Shown one piece after another: positions 35,801-46,069 of a DNA stretch of 64,000 nucleotides. A model generated the notes under the pieces. It did no database searches. It was not told the DNA's origin and was given only the letters and a program-made list of their open reading frames with translations. The first letter of the stretch is position 1; the number at the start of each line of letters is the position of its first letter. The translations under genes and the position numbers were made by a program. This stretch comes from Metallyticus violacea. Taxonomy: Eukaryota > Arthropoda > Insecta > Mantodea > Metallyticidae. The stretch lies in assembly GCA_030762175.1 (NCBI GenBank), contig CM060842.1, positions 69,453,501 to 69,517,500 of the forward strand, given 5' to 3'.

Positions 35801-36700
35801 ATTTGAATATAAATGTGCCAGACTTTCAAACCATCTTGTCTTAGTTCAGCATTACGAATGTGTCTATATAGTTTAATATCGGTCATTTGTAATTCAAGAG
35901 AACAAATAATAAAAATCAAATTTTTAACTCTCTTCAGAATCAAAATTGTTCCTTTTTAAACATCAAATAACTCATTTGATAAGGTGTGCATTACAAAGTA
36001 TATTTTGCTTTATATCTTTGCTAAAATAACATATTGTATTAAGAAATTAATATTATTGATTTATATTGTATATTTGATGGCATAAGTTCAGCGAAGTAGG
36101 CATTATCGTGCACAATAATTTTTTTGACTTTAGTGTACTTTCAGCATTACATGGACTGATAAAGTAAGCTACTTGGTCTTTCATGGTCCTGTCACCCGCT
36201 TCACGTGGCTGGTTGGCGACAGATAGAGGGGTAGCTCCCCGCCAATTGCAATGAAAGTAGGCAGGAGATGAATGCAATGTTGCCCTGCTATATGCCCCCA
36301 TTTCTGACATCCCTTTTGCAAAATCATAATTCTCCCATCTCATTCCAAAATTGAGTAAATGTATTTCCTGGGGTTTTCTTTAATTCTTCAAATGTATGGG
36401 AGTTTGTTCCATACGCTTTATTTTTTACTTTCCCCATAAATAAAAAGTATATATTGTAAGTTCAAGAGACCATAATCCCCTACTTATTATCCTATCTTTC
36501 GTAATGTCCTAAATGAAACTTAATGGCAAATGACTAATTGGTTGTATGCTCACTGACAGAGTCTTGCTGGAAATGCCCACGTCAAGTTGTTCACAATATA
36601 AGGTACCTGTATGTATTTTGTGTATTCTACAATTATTATATTTTCACAAAAGAAGAACTATAATATTCTGCTGTTACTGCGCATCATACACCGATATTTA
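32845..36700. other. No gene seen; mostly AT-rich DNA
   Basis: Contains a short (TG)n-G-rich tract at 33708-33730 and CCTAA-like words near 34575-34605. Segments 35140-35300 and 36170-36330 are less AT-rich and may be fragments of unidentified repeats. No protein motif recognised in the short frames. Confidence 0.4.
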
Positions 36701-36719
36701 TTATTTTTAAAATGCAAAG

Positions 36720-37190
36720 GGATTGCGTGTATAAAAGCCCTTTTCTCGGTTATTTTACGTCGAAACTTGAGCAGATAAATGGAACCCTATCATGGTTCAT
36801 CAGTAAAAATATTAAGCGTGGAATTATTACTCTATCATTAAGGCTCCATAACATCCAATTACAGAAATTTACCCTAATATCAGGATCAACTGCCTGAAAT
36901 CCGTGAACAAACGATCTGGTAGCTTTAAAGTTTGAATTGATTCTATTTCGGAAGATGAACTGATGTATGTAGAATTTTAAATAGATGTCAGAAACACGTG
37001 GATGTAATAGCATCTCCTGTCATAAGGTACATGCCTATTTAACTGTAATTGTAATTGTGAGAACGTGAATCAGTTGCGCTGATATTACATTCGCTTCGCC
37101 GGCAGTTATCTGTCTGATTGCCGACCCTCGAGGTGCCGTGAAACGGGTGACAAGCTGTTCATATAAAAGGTTAATTAACTTCATTTCCAT
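36720..37190 (-). pseudogene. HTH-DDE transposase fragment (repeat family U2, copy 1)
   Basis: On the minus strand, about 36920-36800 reads FQAVDPDIRVNFCNWMLWSL and then IIPRLIFLLMNHDRVPF. This fits 'D-x-x-x-R-V-x-F-C-x-W-x-L...P-x-x-I-x-F-T-D-E-x-x-F', the start of the catalytic domain in insect HTH-DDE transposases. A frameshift falls at the first catalytic aspartate. The part 37020-37190 and the preceding flank resemble 53320-53625, including 'cgcttcgccgg', so both belong to one dispersed family. No TIR identified; inactive. Confidence 0.5.
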
Positions 37191-37194
37191 TATT

Positions 37195-38385
37195 TAATAT
37201 GAATAAATAGTGTTCAACCATGAAACACAAATGAAAAAGCATAAGTTTGAAATTTAGTTTTCTTGCTCTCTTTAGAATATTGGACTTTTCTTAATGGTAA
37301 ACAGAAGTTTTTCTAAGACCACACTTCAGTAATTAAATTTTCTCATGTATCAGAAGTTAGTGAGCTTTTCCCCCCAAGAAGATATCTCTGTGTGTGTGTG
37401 TGTTTGTGTTTGTTTCTTTGTTTCTTTTCTTCTTTCTCTCTTAAAAGTTTGTTAAAATGTTGCCGTTTCTAAAGGGATAAAATGTGACAACTGTCTTGAG
37501 AATATTTTACGCTACATTTTTTTAAACATAGTTGTGTTATACTTTGTTGTATTCACATTCCATCGATAAAAATTCTCATTTAATTTCTTCTAAGATACAG
37601 ATGACCACTTATTGGGCTCATATTTTTGTTATACAATTGAACTATTAAGTAGATAATGCTGATTTAAATAATATTTAAAAATAATGTGAATTGCAGCAGG
37701 TTATTTTATTATAGAAAGTAGTCCTTATTAATATGAATTAAAATTAATCAGAATGGAAATCGACCATTTTCCTGCTTTTTTAACTTTGTTTAAATTCTTA
37801 AAATTAAATATCTTCCGTAAATTATTTTTAAATGAGGCATTGGACATGGTAATTCTTCTTTACACTCCCTAACCAAAACTGTTTATACATGTGTGCTTGT
37901 GCATGTATTCAAACTGCTCTTATTCTTAAAAGCTGATACTGGTGAATGAAACTCTTAATGGTTCCTCACTTCACTAAGGGATTGCCTGCAACAAACCCTT
38001 GCGGATGATTGGTGAAGGAAAGAATTTCATTGCCTTCACCGTGTCCATCGCAATGATACCTAATAACAGGTATCTTTTCTCTAGTTAAACTAAACAAGGT
38101 CGTTTTAACTTTATTAAACGTTTGTTTTCCTTTCTAATATAAAATCTTCAATCCATCATTCTCGTGCATACAGTCGAGCTTTTCTGATCACTTTTTTAAT
38201 AAAGCAGAATTTACTTACTCTGGCATTGATAACTTCGACACCTGAATGAAGTAAAACAGTGCAACCAATTTCCGAAGATTTCAATTAATTGAAAAGTGAT
38301 TTAAGTGATCAAAGAGTCATTAATTACTATCGCAAACAAGGACTAGAGTGTTGATAAACTTGCTCTCATTTATCGCTACAGTCTG
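37195..38385. other. No gene seen
   Basis: AT-rich, with a short (TG)n tract near 37389-37402. Confidence 0.5.
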
Positions 38386-38389
38386 GGGG

Positions 38390-38658
38390 TGAGCCTTGGC
38401 CAGCCACTGTCTCTCCTGCATCCTCTACTTGCGTTTTACGGCTTCATTGATAGAGGATATCCCTCAGGTCGCCTATCATGCGGCTTTTGATATCGAAGAA
38501 CGTCCCTCTTCATCAGGCAGCTTCCCAATTGTCCACACGAGACTGTGGACCATTTCGGACTTCCCTAACATAGGAAAAATCTTAAATAGGTCTCGGGAAT
38601 CAAAACCGTGCCTCCCGGCCAACAATTAGCTACGCTGACCACTAGAACAAAGAGGTGG
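38390..38658 (-). mobile_element. SINE-C: tRNA-headed repeat, minus strand
   Basis: Reading the minus strand from 38658, the sequence 'tctagtggtcagcgtagct' resembles a tRNA A-box region. About 30 nt later 'cacggttttgattcccgag' resembles a T-arm/B-box (consensus GGTTCGATTCC). A less AT-rich body follows to about 38390. This architecture is that of a tRNA-derived SINE, distinct from SINE-A and SINE-B. Only one copy was seen in the window, so its far end is approximate. Confidence 0.5.
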
Positions 38659-38659
38659 T

Positions 38660-40180
38660 CAAGTGTTGATAATAGTGAATTAATTATGAAAAATGAGACA
38701 AATATTTTTGGTGGGTACCACTGGTACACATATTCAGCACACTTTTTGAGAAATAAAATATGTAAATACATCAACATATTTAATGTTAAAGCAAAAAATA
38801 ATATTAGTATTCAGATTTTTCTGAGCTTTCAAATCTATAAACTGAAAATGTTATTCATCTATAATATTTAACAAGTCAGGATTTTGTGTTGAATTAGTCT
38901 ATTCGTAGATTTGCTTTCTTATCTAATAATTTGTATCACATCAGAGGCTAGTGATTGAACTATAACGTGCTTTTTGTTTGTCATTGAACTTACGAAAACA
39001 AATGCTGAAGCAATAGAATTCAAGGTATTGGATTTTCCCTACGTATATGAAAAATATTTGTAAAGCTGGATTCAGTGTAATGCTAGATTAAAATTTAGCT
39101 ATTGCAAAAAAAAAAAAAAAAATGAAAATGAAAATGATAATATGCAGGAGATTTTAAGCTACATAATTGAGTTGGGAGATAACAGAATCTGTTAAGGACA
39201 TTACATCAACAGAACCTTTTTTGACAATTTCTGTGCTTTATAGCTTAAAGGACAAATTGGAAACGGGAAGAACATTATATTCCAATGAATCGCAGTATTT
39301 ATGTGCTATTAAAAAGTTTCACAATTAGTTTTATTTACAATAAAGCACATATCTGATTTAAACGTTGCTACAAAAATAGTTCCCTTTTGTTCCCAGCACC
39401 TTTTCCACCTTAGGAAAGCTGTACAAGCGCATTCTCAAAGTGTCCAAGTACCTTCTGCGATTTGCGCTGTATCTCGGTTCTCGGGGTCACAACTAGGATC
39501 CTTTAGATTCTGCTTCATCTTCTAGAGGAAGTTATCGTAGGTTGTCAACTTTGGCGGGTAGGTCAGGTGAGGAAAAGTGATCATGCCGTTACGGTCAAGA
39601 TGTTCATTTGTGATAGAGGTTATATTGCCATTATGAGGAATCTCATTCTTCTCATGCCACATTTTAGATCTGTTGAACCTAATACTCTCCCTCAAAGATC
39701 TCAGAACACTGCAACGATCTTTATGCATACATCGTTCAATCCTTAAACAAGTTTGCGGTTTGTGCTCAATCAATTGTCACCTGATCTCTTGCAGTCTTTA
39801 AGAAATGTTTTGCCTTTCTGAAAGCCACTCGCAAGACTCAGTGCTTAATTGCCAAAGGCCTGTCGAATTCTTTTAAATATGTTCGTTCGAGATTTGCCTA
39901 GCATAAAGTTCACAGCCCATAATGAAATCACAAATCTGTCCGTGCACATGGTAACAAAACGATATCACAGATCACGATGGCAGCACAAACAGACAAAGTG
40001 CAGTCTATACGAGTAAGTTACGAGACTGACAACACCAGGTGTTTTCATGTATTATGTTTTTGTTACTAAAAAGCTGAATGCCACAGTCCGGGACGGCAGT
40101 AGATGAAGCGGGACGGGAACCACAACGGAGATGAATAATTCGTACGCTTTGAGCATTAGAAGTTTTGCTTTTTTGTTAAA
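38660..40180. other. No gene seen
   Basis: An A17 tract lies at 39106-39122. The 39380-39900 interval is less AT-rich and might be a decayed mobile-element gene, but no motif was convincing. Confidence 0.4.
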
Positions 40181-40183
40181 CTC

Positions 40184-40200
40184 AACCTAACCTAACCTAA
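40184..40200. repeat. Three CCTAA units (telomere-like motif)
   Basis: aacctaacctaacctaa equals three units of the complement of TTAGG, the usual arthropod telomere repeat. It is too short to be functional. Confidence 0.6.
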
Positions 40201-40384
40201 AATTGCAACATATATACCTTGTCCTTAAAAAGTAACACCTCTAAAAGTTTCGCATATATCTATGCGTAAAAAGTACCATTAATTCTATTTCTATTATACA
40301 AATAAGAAAAATTACAAGAAAGGAGGAAAAATATTTTCTCGGAAGGGCAAATTATGAGAATTACAAGAGAGAAAGAAAATTGTT

Positions 40385-40455
40385 TCTGGTGGGATCGAAC
40401 CAACGACCTACTAATTATAAACACAACGCTCCAACCAACTGAGCTAACAATTCGA
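40385..40455 (-). tRNA. tRNA-like sequence, probably a pseudogene or SINE head
   Basis: The minus strand carries an A-box-like tagctcagttgg (40435-40446) and a consensus B-box ggttcgatccc (40391-40401). The D stem GCTC/GAGC is complementary. The T stem has one mismatch, the anticodon stem does not pair well, and the 7-bp acceptor stem fails in the canonical register. A 6-bp AATTGT/ACAATT pairing exists but is offset. The loop around 'tttataa' would put TAT at the anticodon if it were a tRNA-Ile. A real tRNA gene is unlikely. Confidence 0.4.
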
Positions 40456-40552
40456 TGTGCTTAGGTATTTATCCGCCTACTTCTGTTAAAGCCACACTAC
40501 AGCTCGGCTGGGCCAGATTGGGCTTGGCTTTCTCCGTTGCCGCTCCGAATAG

Positions 40553-40703
40553 AGCACAGGGACCCACGGCGTTACTTACCTTCCGATGTAAGTCTTACTT
40601 AAGAGATTTGCGCCCGAAAAAAATCACCGATCCTGACCGGGATTGAAGCCACGATCTCGGCTTTAGGAGGCAAGTATGATTACCGCTACATCACCAGGAC
40701 CAC
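40553..40703 (-). mobile_element. SINE-A copy, 3'-truncated, minus strand
   Basis: Contains the complete tRNA-like head (B-box near 40640-40652, A-box near 40680-40693, 'ccaggacc' at the end) and the first ~75 bp of the body. It ends at 'gggacccacgg' near 40558, so the family tail is missing. Loss of the 3' end is unusual for retroposition and suggests a later deletion. Confidence 0.75.
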
Positions 40704-40709
40704 AGTATG

Positions 40710-41350
40710 TTGAGTATAAGGAGGTATCACGAGCATGCTCTCTTTCCCTCCACCAAGTTGTTTGTGACGTCACATGGTGTAAACTCGCAGAGCTTGCTCA
40801 CGTTATATTTACATTACACACGTCGCTTTTCAAAAAGAAAATATGCACAAACTAAGTTCTGATTATTGTTTTCAATTAATATTAAATCTACAATTTGCTT
40901 TATATATTAATTATATGTAAACACGAAGGCTTCTATTCTTTTTTTCTCTTAAACCTCGCTGTCCCTGCATGTTGTAACCGCTATTGTTATTGCTTATAAA
41001 TGGTTATTTAATCAATTTTAATCTTGGCAATGGCATAATTTCTTCATTTCCTTGAATTTATTTTCTGGCTGAATCAATACACTTGTTTTCCGATTGTTTC
41101 TGTTGCTAAAAAGTGAGTATTAGAACTAAACATCTAATAGCACATTTTCCTATATTCGGGTATTTAGGTGTAAACTTATCGATGTTCATTAAGTTTTAAT
41201 ATTTAAACCGCTACCTTGAAAGCTATGGAAGTTTTGCTCTAACTGAAGTCATTTTTTTTAACCTTTCCCTTGAAAGTGATGAAAGCCAAAGCGACTTGCA
41301 TGTGCCTTATACTACGAAACGTTTTCTCTGGTTTTGGTTTTTAAACTGAT
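40710..41350. other. No gene seen
   Basis: AT-rich DNA with no recognised motif. Confidence 0.5.
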
Positions 41351-41353
41351 TTG

Positions 41354-41520
41354 CTATACTTCTTCAAGCATTTCTACTAGTTGCAAGTTTACAAAAGGTT
41401 TGCCAGATTTACAACCTGTTTCTTGTAAATACTCTAGTTGCCTACTGAACTTGTCAACATATGGAAACAACTCATCTTCCTTATATGCCTGCTCGATTCT
41501 TCCCAAGCTGATTCTTCCCT
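41354..41520 (-). other. Short coding-like open segment, unrecognised
   Basis: One minus-strand frame is open for about 54 codons and ends in TAG at 41354-41356. It includes RIEQAYKEDELFPYVDKFSR and, further on, GKPFVNLQLVEMLEEV. The composition (charged, amphipathic, few rare residues) looks protein-like rather than random AT-rich translation, and there is no ATG, as for an internal exon or broken gene. It lies about 190 bp downstream of the THAP-like fragment on the same strand, with a SINE-A tail between them. No family was recognised. It may be chance, an exon, or the C-terminal part of a THAP-containing element. Confidence 0.3.
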
Positions 41521-41582
41521 ATTTCCATAGCCTTCAATTTTGCGGAACAGCGTATTGCTCAGACGTCAGTTCTTTAAAGCAG

Positions 41583-41632
41583 TACGCTGATGACCTGAGA
41601 TGTTAAACAGCGTCCATAAATAAATCAATTTA
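41583..41632 (+). mobile_element. SINE-A 3' tail fragment
   Basis: The last ~45 bp of the family ('gctgatgacctgagatgtta' and 'cagcgtccataaataaat') are present without the body. This is a severe 5' truncation. Confidence 0.75.
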
Positions 41633-41709
41633 AAGCAGTTATGCGCTTGCGTCTTCAAAAAGAGAATTCATTACTCCCGTGTTATTTGCATTAATGTTTT
41701 AAGCATTTT

Positions 41710-41915
41710 TTATGCTTTAGTAACACTTTTAACTTTTAAATGTGGCAAGGCTATACTTTCTAATGTCCTTTCAGGAAAGCATTTGAGATGCTCCGCTTTC
41801 AAAATATTTTCCCAATCTTCCTTGTCAAAATGCAGGGAACAAATGAACAAAAAATCGATCTGACCTTCTACATAACTGAGCGCATTTGTTTCATAGAGCA
41901 ATATGAATACGAAAC
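41710..41915 (-). pseudogene. THAP-type zinc-finger C-terminal half, possible exon
   Basis: The minus-strand frame contains ICSLHFDKEDWENI and ends with ERTLESIALPHLKV. This matches the second half of the THAP C2CH DNA-binding domain: 'V-C-S-L-H-F-x-x-x-D', with the last Cys and His zinc ligands, followed by the 'A-V-P' box, here ALP. The N-terminal 'C-x-x-C' ligands and AxxW/FHRFP part are not adjacent. Immediately before the frame the minus strand reads cctttttttatcacag, a good 3' splice acceptor ending at 41916. The fragment could therefore be a second exon of a host or P-element-like THAP gene, or a relic of one. The frame ends at a TAA at 41710. Confidence is moderate because only about 35 residues carry the signature. 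Confidence 0.45.
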
Positions 41916-41919
41916 CTGT

Positions 41920-42600
41920 GATAAAAAAAGGTTTGCTTTATTTTCCCTTACATGGTAAAAAAGGAAGCAAGTGCCTAGTTGTTAGATGTTAATTCCTTTG
42001 TATTAACATTCGGAACTTAAAGGAACCTTGTACTAATAAAACTCACCACAAATAATGTTATTTAGGAAATCAGTAGCCAGCTAGTCATAGTGCCTGTAAA
42101 GATAACATGGACATCAGCAGGCGTCACAAGCGAATATAATCTGTGATAGACCTAGCGCACGATTAAGTTATTGTGGGGAAGAGAAAGCGTTGAATGAAGC
42201 GAAACATCCGACGCTTGCACAACTTTTGCACCTGTTTTCTTTTTTAAGAAAGGATTGCTTTTGTGCTTCAGTGAGAGGGGGAAAAAAACACGCGTGACAA
42301 GTGAAAGTATCTGTATGACAAATTTAGTTTATATAATTAGCAATTTTAAGACAGTAGGCATGCAAATAGTTCACTAGAACGTAATATGAAGTTTAGTTTA
42401 CCTAATGTTCGAAAAGGCAATGTTGTCATAGCAGGTCGTTGAGAAACCGCATTCGGCTGTGTGACGTAGACCGAGTGCAGTGATATCGTGCGTTAGGTCT
42501 ATATAGCGTATACTCCATACTGTGCTTGGAACTGTTTGATACCAAGTTATAAATGAGAGCAGGCACCAACCGAGTGCTGTTCCACTAAAGGGTAGCATAA
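41920..42600. other. No gene seen
   Basis: AT-rich sequence. The missing first half of the THAP domain was searched for here on the minus strand and not found. Confidence 0.45.
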
Positions 42601-42605
42601 CGGTA

Positions 42606-43545
42606 GACTTGTAACTATTAGTTATTTGTAGAATTCTGTTCCACATAGATTTGTGCTACACTTGTACTTATTACTCCGTACTTACAAGTACAAGTGATTT
42701 TCCTTGTCTTGTTCCACAGAAGTATTAGTATTAGTTGTGCACTTGAAACTTGTATAGATTTGTTTACAAGTGTAGGAACATTGGTAACTCCAAAAACTAA
42801 CACAAGTTTTAAAATCTTTTAATAACTTTTGGAATCAGCTGACCTAAATATGAGATATAATGGCGAAATTTATGATATGAAGAGAGTAGGAATATGTGAT
42901 AAGAAACAATAATTCAGAATAACAAAAAAAAATTAAGTGCAATTAAAGTACAGCTTATGCTAGATACTCACATTTCCTATTTCAAGTATGCACTTGTATA
43001 CTAGACCAGTGCCTTAATAAATGTTTTTAAGATTCTTGCTACATTCTACTAAAGTAAATTCTGTACATTCTTCATTCTATTTTCAAATGATCTCTATTTA
43101 CGTTATTTTCCCAGCTTTTTTTTCTTCCAGTGAAATTTGATTTCCAAAAAATATAAACAAGTTTATATAAATATGGACTAATAAAATAAATGACGTAGCG
43201 CAATCGGGAAGTTCCATTCTTCTAATATTTCTCGACGATTTAAACCGATAGTTCTCAGAGTGAACTATTGACTTGCATATTTACAAACTCATAATTAAGT
43301 GTTTAAATCATCACTGTTCTTTTTTTTTTTTTAAAGACAACATTGTTTATCAATGGTAATAATCCGCTCTGTACATTAAAAATACGAGTTTATTACTATA
43401 GAGTGAACGTAACCTAATTCAAAACATTGCGACGTGTGGCAAAACATTTATTGCTCCATCCAGCTCTTACATGATGTCAGCTTAACTTTTGACTAATATT
43501 TTACCAGTGTAGTACATTCTTTCGTGGAGCAGAAAGTTACAAGTC
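42606..43545. mobile_element. Possible non-autonomous DNA element bounded by imperfect inverted repeats
   Basis: The left segment (42606-42666) contains gacttgtaac, ttctgttccac and gtgctacacttgta in order. The right segment (43501-43545), reversed, contains gacttgtaac, ttctgctccac and gtactacactggta. The enclosed 830 bp has no coding motif. The true ends and target duplication could not be fixed; the outer boundaries may extend somewhat further. Confidence 0.4.
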
Positions 43546-43737
43546 CATACTTTACAAGGACTTATACTAATATATTGGAATTTTATTAGACCATACTTTT
43601 GTAGAAAAGGGTCCAGCTAGAGAATAACGAAATAGACCTGACAGATAACAGTCCTGTTAAAGTTCAATGGGCAAAAGAAAAGCAAGAAGCTTGCACTCCA
43701 TGGAGGAACTGAAAAATCACAATATTTTATGTTTTAT

Positions 43738-43790
43738 ATTATTATTATTATTATTATTATTATTGTTGTTGTTGTTGTTGTTGTTGTTGT
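43738..43790. repeat. Compound (ATT)9(GTT)9 microsatellite
   Basis: ATT units at 43738-43764 switch to GTT units at 43765-43790. Confidence 0.95.
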
Positions 43791-43794
43791 CAAC

Positions 43795-44235
43795 TGCAAT
43801 TGCAGACATCCTTCCGTATGGAGTAACACATCATTTGGCTTGTTGATCTTAAAGAGACTATAAACGTTTTATTTATTAAATGTATCACTGCTATTCTAAA
43901 ACTCAATTTGACATTTCAGCTGTAGTACAAGAGTAAAAATGTTGAATTTAATGAGTGGCCTCAAGTATTAGAACATATACGTAGTGTGTAAATTATATTA
44001 TGTCCATTTCACTAAGTATCCAAATAATATATAAGAGAAAGTGTTGGAAGCTGCATAAAACACTAATTTCCACGTTTATGTTAAATGTTACATTATGATG
44101 TAAATTAGCATCATGCCGAACATTTCCAAAAGTACAAGGCTTCTTCCGTCTACATACAGAGCCCAGTGACTATGTCAGTAAGCTATAAAAGAAAGGAAAT
44201 ACAGATACCTGCGTGAAAGACTTCGATACTTCAGA
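43795..44235. other. No gene seen
   Basis: AT-rich DNA with no recognised motif. Confidence 0.5.
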
Positions 44236-44236
44236 G

Positions 44237-44503
44237 ATTTTTAACGGTGTTTAGCGCCCGTTTTTACTACTGAGGCATCACAGGTGGTGAACACTGATCA
44301 TACATGAGATGACATATTGGGAAAGGATTTTTTTTAAGGAAGGAAACGTTCCAGGCCTAAGTTTAGGGTACCTCCCCAGCATTTGCTATTTATAGAACTG
44401 AGGAAAACCTGGTAAAACTTCAGTCAGGACGGTCCTGGTGGCATTCCAACCACAGACCTCCCGCTCACGAGTCCGCGCCTTAACTTCAGCCACCCTTGGT
44501 GGT
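44237..44503 (-). mobile_element. SINE-B copy, minus strand
   Basis: From 44503 the minus strand reads a tRNA-like head (ggtggctgaagttaaggcg, then cgggaggtctgtggttgga) resembling a Ser/Leu-type tRNA A-box and T arm. A body follows, then the tail 'tgatgcctcagtagtaaaaa' with 'cgggcgctaaacacc'. It matches 52928-53138 in both head and tail. The B-box is degraded. Confidence 0.65.
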
Positions 44504-44590
44504 GTGCATCAGAGATTAGGCACTGGGTTCTAGAAGCGAATCAAATAGAAAAACTACCCAAGAACTAAACATGGGAAACTTTAATATATA

Positions 44591-46063
44591 CAGGATGTGT
44601 CAGCATACTATTCCTAATTTTCTGGTGTGATAGAGAACATGAAAATAAATATTTTGTCATGATAAAGTAGTGTCCGATATAAAATACCGAACTCATCACT
44701 CACCTAATGTCTGTATTCATGTTTAAGTTATTCTTGTTACCATAAACAATTGAAGTTGTCTGGCTCAGCTATGCTTGTTACCATGAAAATAATTAACAAC
44801 TTACATTAGTTTGTTGTTGCATGTCAAATATGATTTCTGAGATCTGTTTATTTAATTTCATAGTATCGAAATGTATAAGGCATTTGCAGCAGCTTAGGGC
44901 CGAACTAATTTGCCAAAGTGAATCTATGAGGAGCAACACCCTCAGTGCCATATACCTTGCCAAATAAGATTTCAGGGCTGGATCAACGTCTGCGAGACAG
45001 TGGTCTCTTTCAGGTAAAATAAGAAAATGCAGAGGTGAATACAAGTTTGAAAACATTATACTTTGAAGACGAAGTTTTGCTATTCCATGAACCAACACCT
45101 GAGCTGTTGCCCATTCGATGAAAATTGAGTCACATGACTGTATGGGTAGTCTTCAGTGCGTATGAAAAACATACATTTTATATCCAAAAAGTACAAACGT
45201 TAATCGCAGATGTTTATCCTAACAGACAATGGCATTTACATGCCGTTAACAATAAGCCTGATTTTTGCTAGACACGTATTATGGACAGGCGAGATATTCT
45301 CAAAAAATTACTTATTTGATGCACACAATAGTCATATTTGGAGTGACACTAATCCTTAAGCTGCAGAAAATATCCGCAATCAATGGAATTTCTCCTAAAT
45401 ATTTGGGGTAGGTTTGCAGGTAGTTTCTAGTGGTGCCATATGTTAACCCTGCTCGATTGAATGAACATATATATGGTATTTTTCTTGCGAGCTACTTGAA
45501 AATGCCCTGAATAATATTTGGAGAAATATGCTCATTTAACAGGATGGTGCACCCGCACAGTTAGGTTTAAACTGTCGCAATTATTTACATGTAATTTTTC
45601 AAATCGTTTGGATAGGGATAACCAGTACATTTACTTGACCAGCACATTTCCCGCATATGATTCCAGTTGATTTTTATGTTGGGTCATATTAAATCAATTT
45701 TTTATGAAACACTCATCGACACAGCAGAACATAACCAACGACAGATATTTCCAAGGAGTCGTCGTTCAATCATACAGCATTATATTTTGTGTGCCATCAA
45801 TGGCAGTTGCAATTTTGAACATTTCCTATAGTTTGTCAATGCAATTTTCTTAATACTTAGTATTAGATTAAAAAAAATTACTGCGTAACCATAAAAAGTA
45901 AATTAACTTCCCAAATTGAGATTCATTCTTTTTCCCCCTCCATATCACTCACTATAACTTGAAAACGAAACATTTTGGGACATTACTTTTATTAAGAAAA
46001 AGTGCTGTGTTCATGTCCTCCATCACACTATAAAATTGGGAATAATTATTTTAATACAGTCTG
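44591..46063 (+). mobile_element. Full-length but decayed DD41D-type Tc1/mariner-superfamily transposon
   Basis: The TIRs read caggatgtgtcagcat at the left end and cagactgtattaaaat at the right end reversed, both flanked by TA (44589-44590 and 46064-46065). The inverted match extends inward through 'attcc(t/c)aattt' and 'gtgtgat(a/g)ga'. The length of about 1.47 kb is right for a complete single-gene element. The plus strand carries transposase motifs, described separately. It is one of the few remnants in the window that keep both ends and the catalytic-domain spacing. Confidence 0.8.
44980..45840 (+). pseudogene. DD41D-type transposase pseudogene
   Basis: In order, the plus strand shows YEKHTFYIQKVQTLIADVYP near 45160-45220, where the family has 'L-x-P-Y-x-x-Q-x-V-Q-x-L-x-x-x-D-Y-P'. 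It then shows HNSHIWSDTNP (45323-45355) and QDGAPAQLGL (45540-45569), with the second catalytic aspartate at 45543-45545. Next come PAHFPHMIPVDFYVGSH (about 45636-45686), with the third aspartate at 45669-45671, and a C-terminal relic near 45790-45830 ending NFEHFL/I-like. The two aspartates are 42 codons apart in one frame, that is 41 residues between, which fits the DD41D group. A Trp codon has become a stop between them, and other stops and frameshifts occur. The N-terminal helix-turn-helix is not readable. Confidence 0.7.
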
Positions 46064-46069
46064 TATATA

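Noticed and set aside
39380..39900. Possible transposase on the minus strand
   Set aside because: Some stretches look protein-like, but no catalytic block or HTH signature could be matched with confidence.
44793..45098. 101-codon minus-strand frame
   Set aside because: It lies antisense to the transposase of the TA-flanked element 44591-46063.
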